Below are positions 6,645 through 14,958 of a DNA stretch of 33,397 nucleotides, one piece after another. Origin of the DNA: Sulfuritalea sp. (lineage in GTDB: Bacteria > Pseudomonadota > Gammaproteobacteria > Burkholderiales > Rhodocyclaceae); contig JADJQA010000037.1 in assembly GCA_016712985.1 (NCBI GenBank), positions 1 to 33,397 of the forward strand, in the 5' to 3' direction. Position numbers and translations under genes: made by a program. Positions within the stretch are counted from its first letter, which is position 1. The number at the start of each line of letters is the position of its first letter. The notes below the pieces were generated by a model, which was given only the letters and a program-made list of their open reading frames with translations, was not told the origin of the DNA and did no database searches.

Positions 6645-7961
6645 TCAGATACCCAGGTAAGCCGACCTCACCTGCTCGTTGTCGAGCAACTCGCTGCCGC
6701 TGCCCGAAAGGACGATTTCTCCGGTCTCGATCACGTAGGCCTGATCCGCGATCGACAGCGCGGCCTGGGCGTTCTGTTCGACCAGGAAGACCGTCTTGCC
6801 CTGCTCGCGCAGGCTGATGATGGCATTGAAGATCTCCTGGATCAGCAGCGGCGCCAGGCCCATCGACGGCTCGTCCAGCAACAGCAGTTTGGGGCGTCCC
6901 ATCAGGGCGCGCGCCATCGCCAGCATCTGCTGCTGACCGCCGGAGAGGGTTCCCGCCGCTTGTTTGAACTTCTGTTTGAGAATCGGAAACATCGCGTACA
7001 TCTGTTCCAGGTCTTCCTCGATCGACTTCTTGTCGCCGCGGGTATAGGCGCCCAGGCGCAGGTTGTCTTCCACCGACAGAGGACCGAATACCTGGCGCCC
7101 CTCGGGAACCTGGCAGATGCCCATCCGGACACGCTGGTCCGGACGCAGGTGTGTTATGTCCTGCCCGGCAAAGCGCACTTCGCCGGCCGAGGCCTTCTGC
7201 ACCCCGGAAATCGCCCTCAGCAATGTCGTCTTGCCAGCACCATTGGCGCCGACAAGTGCGACCAGTTGGCCCTGCCGGACTTCGATCGTGACACCCCGCA
7301 GCGCCTGGATGCGCCCGTACTGACTGGTCAGGTTCGCGACCGAGAGCAAAACGGGATGCGCTTCGGCCGCCGGCTTGGCCTTGGCAACCAGGCCAAAGCC
7401 GATCGGTTCGGGCGCCTGATTGACGATCCGCGACATCAGGGAGCGAAACTCGGCACGGACCCTTTCGCCGAACAGCGGATCTTCGCTGTCGGCAAACGCG
7501 GTGTTGATTCCGTCCCAGTCCCGATCGGTGAGTATCTTGCGCGCCAGCGGAAACAGATCGCTTTCCTCCCTCAAGATGTGGCGGCGCATCATTGAGATGT
7601 ACTCTTCCAGGGCCGCCTGAAACTCGGCAACCCCCGCGGGATAGTCGCGCACCAGAGACTTCAACTGGCTGCGGAGTCGGGCGACAACCTCGGGAGTGCT
7701 GGCATGCTCGCGCTGGAACTCGGCAATCATCTCGTTGCCTTCGCTGGTGCGCTCCATCACGGCCTTGTAGAGGAAGGCCTCCTCCTTGGGCTCATGCACC
7801 CGCTCGACGTACTGCTCGATGTAGTCGAGAATCAGATTGAACAGGTCCGAATCCGGCTTCTGCCGTGGATTACCCAACTGCTTGCGCAGTTCGTCGAGCA
7901 CCACGGTTAACTGCCACATGCTGCGATGCTCGTTGCTGATGATCTGCAGCGCCTCGGTCAC
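6645..7961 (-). CDS. livF: Hemerythrin-like domain fused to LivF importer ATPase
   Basis: About 438 residues from GTG 7961, preceded by AGGGAGAA. The longer frame to 8093 runs through a repeat and is rejected. Residues 1-190 form a helical HHE domain with all canonical di-iron ligands: H12, H56 and E60 (HEPKE), H86 (REHAS), H128 and E132 (HILRE). After a short linker, residues 204-438 are a complete LivF ATPase: Walker A GANGAGKTT at 238-246, signature LSGGQQQMLAMARAL, Walker B LLLLDEPSMGLAP and the switch His replaced by Gln in LVEQNAQ, as usual in LivF. LivF normally has only the ~235-residue ATPase. Bacterial HHE domains bind oxygen or sense oxygen, iron or redox state. Gating of uptake by oxygen is inference. 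Confidence 0.93.
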   Translation of the reverse strand: MTEALQIISNEHRSMWQLTVVLDELRKQLGNPRQKPDSDLFNLILDYIEQYVERVHEPKEEAFLYKAVMERTSEGNEMIAEFQREHASTPEVVARLRSQLKSLVRDYPAGVAEFQAALEEYISMMRRHILREESDLFPLARKILTDRDWDGINTAFADSEDPLFGERVRAEFRSLMSRIVNQAPEPIGFGLVAKAKPAAEAHPVLLSVANLTSQYGRIQALRGVTIEVRQGQLVALVGANGAGKTTLLRAISGVQKASAGEVRFAGQDITHLRPDQRVRMGICQVPEGRQVFGPLSVEDNLRLGAYTRGDKKSIEEDLEQMYAMFPILKQKFKQAAGTLSGGQQQMLAMARALMGRPKLLLLDEPSMGLAPLLIQEIFNAIISLREQGKTVFLVEQNAQAALSIADQAYVIETGEIVLSGSGSELLDNEQVRSAYLGI

Positions 7962-8020
7962 GGAGTTCTCCCTGCGCGAATTTGCCACGAAGATATCCGG
8001 AAAAACGCAGCCGAAACCTC

Positions 8021-8136
8021 TTTCAGCGCAGAGAGCGCAGAGACGCAGAGGGCGCAGAGAAAACCAACACCATGCATCGATTGGGTGAAGCATTGCCTGT
8101 CCTCTGCGTCTTCTGCGCCTCTGCGTACTCTGCGTC
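8021..8136. repeat. Large inverted repeat made of 9-nt CGCAGAG units
   Basis: Between livG and livF the left arm (about 8025-8059) has four consecutive units of the form cgcagagNN. The right arm (about 8101-8136) has the complementary tctgcgNN units four times, and a 40-nt loop separates them. The arms can pair over about 34 nt with few mismatches. The unit resembles dispersed CTCTGCG-type hairpin repeats known from many proteobacterial genomes. It lies in the 202-bp gap between livG and livF, the only large gap in the importer block apart from the 96 bp before livK. Confidence 0.85.
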
Positions 8137-8163
8137 GAGGGCGGTTGGCTTCTGGGTCTTGGA

Positions 8164-8925
8164 TCATGCGTTGCTGCCCAGGTAAGCCGCGATCACGTCC
8201 GGATTCTCCCTGACCTCCCTGGCGGTCCCCTCGGTGAGCTTCTTGCCATAGTCGAGCACCAGAATGCGGTCGGATATGTTCATCACCATCTTCATGTCGT
8301 GCTCGACCAGGACCACCGTAACATCGTTGTCGGCGACCTTGCGCACGAGTTCATCGATCTCGGCGGTGTCCTTCGAGTTCAAGCCTGCGGCCGGCTCATC
8401 GAGAAAGAGGATCTGCGGTTTGGCGGCGAGCGCGCGTGCGATCTCCAGGCGCTTCAGCGCACCATAGGGCATCGAATTGGCAGCCCGGTTCCAGTAACCT
8501 CCGAGACCGACAAAACCCATCAGTTCGCGCGCCCTGTCCTTCAGTTCGCGGTCGCGCCTGGCCAGGCCGGGGAAGCGCAGCATGGCTTTGACCAGGTTGC
8601 GGTCAAGCTGCAGGTGCGCGCCGACCATGACGTTCTCCAGCGCCGTCATGTTCATGCAGATTTGCAGGTTCTGGAATGTCCTGGCCATGCCCTGCGACGC
8701 AAGCTGGTGCGGAGCGACGCCGGCGATGGATCGGCCATCGAGCCGGATGTCGCCTTCCGTCGGCGTGTACACCCCGGTGATCAGGTTGAACAGCGTGGTC
8801 TTGCCGGCGCCGTTCGGCCCGATGACCGAATACACCAGTCCGCGATCAACGGCGAAACTGACATTCTGTACGGCCGTGACGCCGCCAAAGGCCTTGGAAA
8901 GATTGTCGACTTCGAGCAGCGCCAT
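8164..8925 (-). CDS. livG: Liv-type ABC importer ATPase LivG
   Basis: 253 residues, normal LivG length. It has Walker A GPNGAGKTT at 36-44, a LivG-type signature PYGALKRLEIARAL from 153 (the family usually has PYGQQRRLEIARAL), Walker B ILFLDEPAAGLN with D176 and E177, and the switch His in LVEHDMKMVM. Its ATG overlaps the livM stop as ATGA (8925-8928 side), so translation is coupled. It partners with the hemerythrin-LivF protein to power the LivHM membrane channel. The livF gene is separated from it by the large hairpin repeat. Confidence 0.95.
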   Translation of the reverse strand: MALLEVDNLSKAFGGVTAVQNVSFAVDRGLVYSVIGPNGAGKTTLFNLITGVYTPTEGDIRLDGRSIAGVAPHQLASQGMARTFQNLQICMNMTALENVMVGAHLQLDRNLVKAMLRFPGLARRDRELKDRARELMGFVGLGGYWNRAANSMPYGALKRLEIARALAAKPQILFLDEPAAGLNSKDTAEIDELVRKVADNDVTVVLVEHDMKMVMNISDRILVLDYGKKLTEGTAREVRENPDVIAAYLGSNA

Positions 8926-9872
8926 CAGGGGTCTTCCCGCTCATTCGGGCGGAAGCGCGCCGTCAGCGTGGGCACCAGTCCCCTGGGCATGAAGATCATG
9001 CAGAGCATCAGGATCGATCCGAAGGCCACGGTCTCCCATCCTTCGAATGTCGATAGCGCCTGCGGCAATGCCGTCAGCAGAATCGCACCGATCAGCGAGC
9101 CGTAAATCGACGCCATGCCGCCGATCACGACCATCGTGACGAGTTCGATAGAGTGGAAGAAGTCGGCGATGTTGGGCGTGACGAAGCCGATGTAATGCGC
9201 GGTAACGCTGCCCATCAGGCTGGCGAAGAAGGCCGACAGGACGAATATCGCAACCTTGTAGCGCACGACATCGACGCCCATCACCTGAGACGCCACCTCC
9301 GAGCCATGCAGCGCCCGCAGGGCGCGTCCGAACGGCGAGTCGATGAGATTCCTCGCGGCCCAGAAACTGAACAGGAGCAACGCGGCAAGCACCCAATACC
9401 ACTGCTTTTCCCCCGAGATCTCGAAGCCCATCAAGCCCAGCGCGGCAACCGGCATGCCGTCGGGCCCGCCGGTGTAGGCGGCCTCGTTCTTGATCACGAT
9501 GGCGATGATGATTCCCAGGCCGAGGGTCGCCATCGCCAGGTAGTGTCCCTTCAGGCGAAAGATCGGCCGCGCAAGAATCGCCGCAATCGCGCTCGCGATC
9601 GCCGCGCCGGCCGCCATGGCAACCAGCGGATGCCAGCCGAAGTGGGTGGGGAAAATCGCCGAGGCATAGGCGCCGATGCCGATGAAACCGGCGTGGCCGA
9701 GACTGATTTGTCCGGCAAAGCCGATCAATAGATTCAAGCCGAGGACGATGATCGCGTTGATCGCCATGCGAATCACGATGTCGTAATAGAAGTTGTTGGG
9801 CAATACCAGCGGCAGCAGCAGCAGCAGCCCGGCCAGAAACAGGAGCGCGGAATGCCGCCGCAACACCCTCAT
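8925..9872 (-). CDS. livM: Liv-type ABC importer permease LivM
   Basis: About 315 residues starting at ATG 9872 (MRVLRRHSALLFLAGLLLLL), which overlaps the livH stop by ATGA (9869-9872). The open frame continues upstream to 10784 inside livH, but that part is the wrong frame of livH and is not membrane-like. Multiple hydrophobic helices and the conserved LNLLIGFAGQISLGHAGFIG and LKGHYLAMATLGLG stretches identify the LivM permease family. Together with LivH it forms the inner-membrane channel of the importer. Confidence 0.94.
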   Translation of the reverse strand: MRVLRRHSALLFLAGLLLLLPLVLPNNFYYDIVIRMAINAIIVLGLNLLIGFAGQISLGHAGFIGIGAYASAIFPTHFGWHPLVAMAAGAAIASAIAAILARPIFRLKGHYLAMATLGLGIIIAIVIKNEAAYTGGPDGMPVAALGLMGFEISGEKQWYWVLAALLLFSFWAARNLIDSPFGRALRALHGSEVASQVMGVDVVRYKVAIFVLSAFFASLMGSVTAHYIGFVTPNIADFFHSIELVTMVVIGGMASIYGSLIGAILLTALPQALSTFEGWETVAFGSILMLCMIFMPRGLVPTLTARFRPNEREDP

Positions 9873-10744
9873 ACGCGCTCCGTGACTTGCGCGCCGAAGA
9901 TTCCTCGCGGCATGAAGAACAGAATGAACAGGATCAGGATGAAGGGCACGGCATCCTTGTAGGCCGACGAAATATAGCCCGCCGCCATCGCCTCGATGAT
10001 GCCGACCAGCAGCCCGCCAAGCACGGCGCCCAGGCCGTTGCCCAAACCGCCGACCACCGCCGCAACAAATCCCTTGAGCCCCAGCATGATGCCGACGTCG
10101 TAGGAAGTCAGGGTGATTGGCGTCAGCAAAACGCCGCCGATCGCGCCCAACGCCGCCGACCGGGCGAAACTCACCAGCAACACCCATTGCGTGTTGATGC
10201 CGACCAGTTCGGCCGCCAGACGATTGCAGGAGGTCGCCAGAATGGCCTTGCCCGCCAGCGTGCGGCTGAAAAAGTACCACAACGCGATAACCACCAGCGC
10301 GGTGACGCCAAGCACCCAGAGACTCTGCGGCAGCAGCGTGGCGCCGCCGAGGTGGATCGGTTCGCTGCCGGAGAATGCGGGATAGCTGTGCGCGCCCTTG
10401 CCCAGCCAGATCTGGATCAGGCCGCGAATCACCAGCGAAGCGCCGATGGTGATGATGATCAGCGTCACCACCTCGGCATCGCGCGCGGGCTCGATGGCCA
10501 ACTTTTCGAGCAACATTCCGACCACGGCCGGAATGGCGATCGCCAGCAAAATGGCCAGCGGCAGCGGCAACCCCGACTGCATGAAGAAGAAGGCCAGCAT
10601 GCCGCCCAGCATGATGAACTCGCCCTGGGCGAAATTGATCACGTTGCTGGCGTTGTAGATCAGCGTGAACCCCAGCGCCGCAAGGGCATAGGTAGCCCCC
10701 ACGGTGATGCCCGAAAACAGGAACTGCAAAAACTGCGACAACAT
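9869..10744 (-). CDS. livH: Liv-type ABC importer permease LivH
   Basis: 291 residues, with the family start motif LSQFLQFLFSGITVGATYAL and the conserved GFTLIYNASNVINFAQGEF, which is characteristic of LivH permeases. About eight hydrophobic segments are visible. The ATG at 10744 has the ribosome site AGGGAGG and lies only 20 bp after the padJ stop, so the importer is very likely transcribed with the pad genes. It ends in a coupled ATGA overlap with livM. Confidence 0.94.
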   Translation of the reverse strand: MLSQFLQFLFSGITVGATYALAALGFTLIYNASNVINFAQGEFIMLGGMLAFFFMQSGLPLPLAILLAIAIPAVVGMLLEKLAIEPARDAEVVTLIIITIGASLVIRGLIQIWLGKGAHSYPAFSGSEPIHLGGATLLPQSLWVLGVTALVVIALWYFFSRTLAGKAILATSCNRLAAELVGINTQWVLLVSFARSAALGAIGGVLLTPITLTSYDVGIMLGLKGFVAAVVGGLGNGLGAVLGGLLVGIIEAMAAGYISSAYKDAVPFILILFILFFMPRGIFGAQVTERV

Positions 10745-10764
10745 CTTGCCTCCCTGCCCGGCTG

Positions 10765-12084
10765 CTACTTTGGCCGCCGGTCAATTACCCGCCGGGCCTT
10801 GCCCACCAGTGTTCTTTCCACCTTGTCGGTTTCGACGACATGGACGTCCGCGCTGACGCCCACCAGGGCCTTGATATGGTGCTGCACGCTGGCGCCGATC
10901 TCGCTGCGCTGGAGTTCACCGAGGGACTCCGAGATTTCGGCACGCACCTCGACATAGACATCCAGCTTGTCGAGGTGCCCTTCGCGCGACACCTGCAGTT
11001 GGTACTGGGCGCATAGCTTCGGATGCTTGAGCAGGATCTCCTCGATCTGCGTCGGAAACACGTTCACGCCGCGGATGATCAGCATGTCGTCGCTGCGCCC
11101 GGTGATCTTTTCCATCCGCCGCATGGTGCGCGCCGTGCCGGGCAGCAGCCGGGTCAGGTCGCGGGTGCGATAGCGCAGCATCGGCAGGGCTTCCTTGGAC
11201 AGGGAGGTGAATACCAGTTCGCCGATTTCGCCGTCAGGCAGCACTGCGCCGGTTTCCGGGTTGATGATTTCCGGATAGAAATGGTCTTCCCAGATGGTCG
11301 GGCCATCCTTGGTCTCGACGCACTCGCAGGCCACGCCCGGCCCCATGACTTCCGACAGGCCGTAGATGTCGATGGCGTCGATGCCCAGGCGTTCCTCGAT
11401 CTCGCGGCGCATTTCGTTGGTCCAGGGCTCGGCGCCAAAGACACCGACGCGCAGACTGCTCTGGTTCGACTTCAGGCCCTGCTTGACCATCTCGTCGGCA
11501 ATGGTGAGCACGTAGGACGGCGTGCACAGGATCACGGTCGGCTTGAAATCCTGGATCAACTGCACCTGCTTTTCCGTCTGGCCGCCGGACATGGGTATCA
11601 CCGTCGCACCGAGATATTCCCCGCCGTAGTGCGCGCCGAGGCCGCCGGTAAACAGACCGTAGCCATAGGAGTTGAGGATGATGTCGTCGGCCGAAGCGCC
11701 CGCGGCACGCATCGAGCGCGCCATCAGGTTGGCCCACATCGCGATGTCGTTCTTCGTGTAACCGACCACCGTCGGCTTGCCGGTGGTGCCCGACGAGGCA
11801 TGGATGCGCACCACATCGCGCATCGGCGTCGCGAACATGCCGAAGGGATAGGTGTCGCGCAGGTCCGCCTTGGTGGTGAAGGGGAACTTCGCCAGATCGG
11901 ACAACTGCTTCAGGTCGCCCGGATGCACACCGGCCGCGTCGTATTTCTTGCGATAGTGCGGCACGTTGTCATAGGCGTGCTGCAGCGACCACTTCATGCG
12001 CTGCAATTGCAGCGCCTGCAGTTCATCCCGGCTGGCCTTCTCGATCGCTTCCAGGCCGCCGCCCGGCAAATTCTGCTTGCTCAA
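10765..12084 (-). CDS. padJ: Phenylacetate-CoA ligase (AMP-forming)
   Basis: 439 residues of the PaaK-type adenylate-forming ligase family. The enzyme makes phenylacetyl-CoA from phenylacetate, ATP and CoA. The AMP-binding P-loop SSGTTGKPT is at 97-105; GLSEVMGPGVACEC and the hinge region YRTRDLTRL then GRSDDMLIIRGVNVFPTQIE complete the family pattern. The start is a TTG at 12084 preceded by GGAGAAG; no better ATG is present in frame nearby. It follows padI by 77 bp and precedes livH by 20 bp. Placed beside phenylacetyl-CoA and phenylglyoxylate oxidoreductases, it is the anaerobic-pathway ligase PadJ rather than the aerobic PaaK. Confidence 0.92.
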   Translation of the reverse strand: MSKQNLPGGGLEAIEKASRDELQALQLQRMKWSLQHAYDNVPHYRKKYDAAGVHPGDLKQLSDLAKFPFTTKADLRDTYPFGMFATPMRDVVRIHASSGTTGKPTVVGYTKNDIAMWANLMARSMRAAGASADDIILNSYGYGLFTGGLGAHYGGEYLGATVIPMSGGQTEKQVQLIQDFKPTVILCTPSYVLTIADEMVKQGLKSNQSSLRVGVFGAEPWTNEMRREIEERLGIDAIDIYGLSEVMGPGVACECVETKDGPTIWEDHFYPEIINPETGAVLPDGEIGELVFTSLSKEALPMLRYRTRDLTRLLPGTARTMRRMEKITGRSDDMLIIRGVNVFPTQIEEILLKHPKLCAQYQLQVSREGHLDKLDVYVEVRAEISESLGELQRSEIGASVQHHIKALVGVSADVHVVETDKVERTLVGKARRVIDRRPK

Positions 12085-12161
12085 TTGTCTTCTCCCTATT
12101 CACTTGCAATTAGTTCGCCGAACCTGACTTCGTCCCGACGGACACCGGCCTCGCGCAAAAC

Positions 12162-13513
12162 TCAGGCTTCTCGATGAGCCATTTGTTTGACGAAGGCGAG
12201 ATTTTCCACGACCTTGGACTGAATGTGTGAAATCTGATCCGGGCTCAGATGACGGAAGCGCCCCATCGCCTTCAGATACTCCGTGACCGGCAGCGGATCA
12301 TCGACCGGCCGCGTGAAGTGCAGGCCGTCGCGCGGGTGTACTCCCAGAGCATGACGAAATTGGTTTCCACCGCCTTGCGCGCGACTTCCATGTTCTGGTC
12401 GGTCGGAAAGCGCCAGCCCGTGGTGCAGGGCGAATACACGTGCAGGTAGGCAAAACCGCGCTTGGAGGCCTGGATCGCCTTGTCGAGCTTGTCGTAGAGG
12501 TCTTCCATGTAGGCGGTCGAGGCCGTCGCCACATATTCGCAGCGGTGGTTGACCATGATCAGCGGCAGGTTCTTGGCATCCTGTGTCTTGCCCTGCGCGG
12601 GCATGCCGCCGGATCCCTTGCCCACCGGCGTGGTCGAAGTCCATGCGCCGTACGGCGTGCAGCTCGAACGCTGCATCCCGGTGTTCATGTAGCCCTCGTT
12701 GTCGACCACCATGAACAGGATCTGCTCGTTGCGCTCGGCCGCACCGGACAAGGACTGGAAACCTACATCCGAAGCACCGCCGTCGCCGGCGATGGCCAGG
12801 GCAGTGATCTCGCGACCGACCCGCTTGTACTGCCGCTTGATGCCGGCCAGCATCGCGGCGGTGTTGGTCAGCAGGGGATGAAAAACCGGAATCTTGGTGC
12901 CGGTGGTGCCGTTGAAACCGACCGATCCCATCCCCGGAACGCAGCCGGGCGGCGTTGCCAGCACGGTGTCCGGCCCGACCCTGCGCAACGTATGGCGCAT
13001 CAGCAGTTCGGTATTGCAGCCCTGGCAGCCGGCCAGGCCTGGCGCGAATAAATCTTCCCAGTCGCCGACCTCGTTGTAGATGCGCGACGTGGTGATGTAG
13101 GTCAAGGCATCGTGCGGACAGGCCGGCACGCAGGCCGGGGCTCCGGCCGGGCTTGCGTAACACATGTCGCACTTGGCGACGTGCCCGACGCCCGCATCGA
13201 GGGCGATGCCGGCGTAGGTGCAGCCAATGGTGCACAGCAGGCAGTCGACGCACTTCGCGGCGTTCCACTCGATGACGCCGGTATCATAATTCTTGGTCAG
13301 CGCCGCCGCCGGGCACACCGTGACGCACTTTGGATCGCCGCACTGCCGGCAGAGCGCGAGCTCAAAGCCATCGCTCTCGCTGCCGACGATCTGGATCCGC
13401 GAGCGCGCCTTGTCGTCGGTGCCGGTCTTGACGGTCGCGCACGCCGTCATGCAGTCGCCGCAGCCGTCGCACTTGGCGGCATCGAAGGCGATGGTGTTGT
13501 AGCCTCTGCCCAT
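12162..13513 (-). CDS. padI: Phenylglyoxylate dehydrogenase (acylating) beta subunit, TPP and Fe-S; frameshifted near the C-terminus
   Basis: The N-terminal ~150 residues carry four ferredoxin-like Cys clusters (CDGCGDCMTAC, CRQCGDPKCVTVC, CVDCLLCTIGC, CDMCYASPAGAPACVPAC). The rest is a 2-oxoacid:acceptor oxidoreductase beta domain with CQGCN at 163-167 and the TPP motif GDGGASD at 243-249. The enzyme converts phenylglyoxylate, CoA and NAD+ to benzoyl-CoA, CO2 and NADH. The frame is broken at residue ~394: after WEYTR the expected DGLHFTRPVDDPLPVTEYLK continues in another frame down to the stop at 12162. Removing one CG from cgcgcg (12329-12334) restores a 449-residue protein; the uncorrected frame ends at 12272. 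The ATG at 13513 has AGGAGAA upstream and lies 9 bp after padH. Confidence 0.9.
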
Positions 13514-13522
13514 TTTCTTCTC

Positions 13523-14795
13523 CTAGCGCCAAAGTTTGGACATCAATTCGCGGCCGACAGCCATCGGGTTCGCAAGGAAGCGTTCCCTGACCGCCGACAG
13601 ATCGACCCGCCGCAGGATCAACTGGCACATGACGCCGGCGTCGAAAAACTCATTGACACCGTAGATGCCCAGCAGTCGCCCCCCCAGAAAAATCGCCTTC
13701 AGATAGCGGCCACTGGCTTCGTCGAAGCGCGTCACCACCTCGGCGCCTTCGGGTACCGCGCTGCTGCCAACCGAAATCGCATGGCGGCCAAAGAAATGGT
13801 AGGTGTTCAGCGACATGCCCCCGGGGTATTTCTTCAAGCCGGGGTCACCCGCCATCGCCATGCCGGCGATGCGCCCCTGCTCCGTCGCGTCCGGCAGGAT
13901 CGAATTGATCACCCTGGCTTCGGTGAAGAAACCCTTGGCCTGCGCGCAATCGCCCGCGGCCCAGACATTGGCGACGCTGGTCTGCATGGTGTCGCTGACG
14001 AGGATGCCCCTGTCGTGCTCGACGCCCTTGTCGGGCCCGCTGACCTGCCCCTCAAGGTAGGCCATGTTCGGCTTGATGCCGGTGGCCACCAGCAGCAGGT
14101 CGGCGTCCAGTGTCGTTCCGTTTTCGAGGGTCAGCCTGGTCCCCGACCGTGGACGGTTCAAGCCGCACCACCCGGCTGCCGGTCAGGATCCTGGCACCGT
14201 GGTCGGTGAATGCCTTCTCGATCAGCGCCGCCGCTACCGGATCGAAATAGCCGTCGGTCAGTCGCTTGGCCATTTCCACGATGGTGACGCTGGCACCGGC
14301 CTTGACCAGGTTTTCCGCCGCGTGCATGCCAACCAGGCCTGCCCCCAGCACCACCGCCTGTTTCGACTGCTTGATCGCCGCGTGGAGCCGGGTGGCGTCG
14401 TCCAGGGTGCGCAGGACGTGATAGGAAACCTTGTCGATGCCCGGTATCGGCGGAATTGCCGGTGCGGCGCCGGTGGCGAGCAACAGTTTTTCATAGGCGA
14501 TCTCGCTGCCATCGGCGAGCTCGGCCGCATTGCGCTCGGCATGCAGGGCTTTCAGTGCGATGCCACGCTTCAACTGGACATGCTTGTCGGCAAAAAACTT
14601 CTCGTCGCGCAGAAAAATGCCGTCGGCGGCCGAGCGGCCGGACACCACATAAGGCAGGACGGTGGGCGAGTACGGCAGGTGTGGATCGCGGGTCAGCAGC
14701 GTCAGGCTACCTTCGGGATCGTGCATGCGGATCGCGGCCACGGCTTCGAGTGCGGCGTGGCTGCTGCCAACAACAAGGTATTTGGTGTGTTCCAT
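13523..14795 (-). CDS. padH: Phenylglyoxylate dehydrogenase epsilon subunit (NADH flavoprotein); frameshifted
   Basis: A pyridine-nucleotide-disulphide-oxidoreductase-type flavoprotein. It has the N-terminal FAD-binding GSSHAALEA at about 10-18, a second Rossmann motif VVLGAGLVGMHAAE near 150, and the FAD-contacting VWAAGDCAQ in the second half. It would pass electrons from the TPP/Fe-S subunits to NAD+. The gene is split into two frames: the first half (from ATG 14795, ribosome site AGGGAG) is good up to RVVRLEPSTVG, and the second half resumes with TRLTLENGTTLDADLLLVAT in another frame. Deleting one base of cccc at 14141-14144 joins them into about 423 residues, the expected family size. 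The total span is one more than a multiple of three, consistent with a single extra base. Confidence 0.9.
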
Positions 14796-14958
14796 GCCGG
14801 CTCCCTAACGCGCACGGTCGCGAGCGACGCCGACAGGCCATGAAAGAGCGCAAGGGCAGGAAGGCCCGCCCCCTCCCGCCCTCCCCCTCGCGGGGGAGGC
14901 GACTGATTGGCTCGCTACGCTCGATAAATGAGTCGACGCAGAATTTCGTTGTTTCACG
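14796..14958 (-). other. padG-padH spacer with a GC hairpin
   Basis: This 163-bp gap is unusually wide for this operon. CCTCCCCC at 14880-14887 and GGGGGAGG at 14892-14899 form a perfect 8-bp stem with a TCGC loop. No T tract follows, so it is more likely an RNA-processing or stability element, or a dispersed intergenic repeat, than a terminator. No gene is seen here. Confidence 0.55.

Noticed and set aside
8021..8136. CRISPR array suspected from the 9-nt repeats
   Set aside because: Units are far too short, have no spacers of constant length, are arranged as inverted arms, and no cas genes are present.
9873..10784. Upstream extension of the livM frame giving a 619-residue protein
   Set aside because: The extension lies in livH in the wrong frame and is not hydrophobic; the ATGA start at 9872 begins a normal LivM.
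14141..14144. Programmed ribosomal frameshifting in padH
   Set aside because: No slippery heptamer or downstream stimulatory structure is evident, and three other genes show the same type of extra-base break, so error or mutation is more likely.
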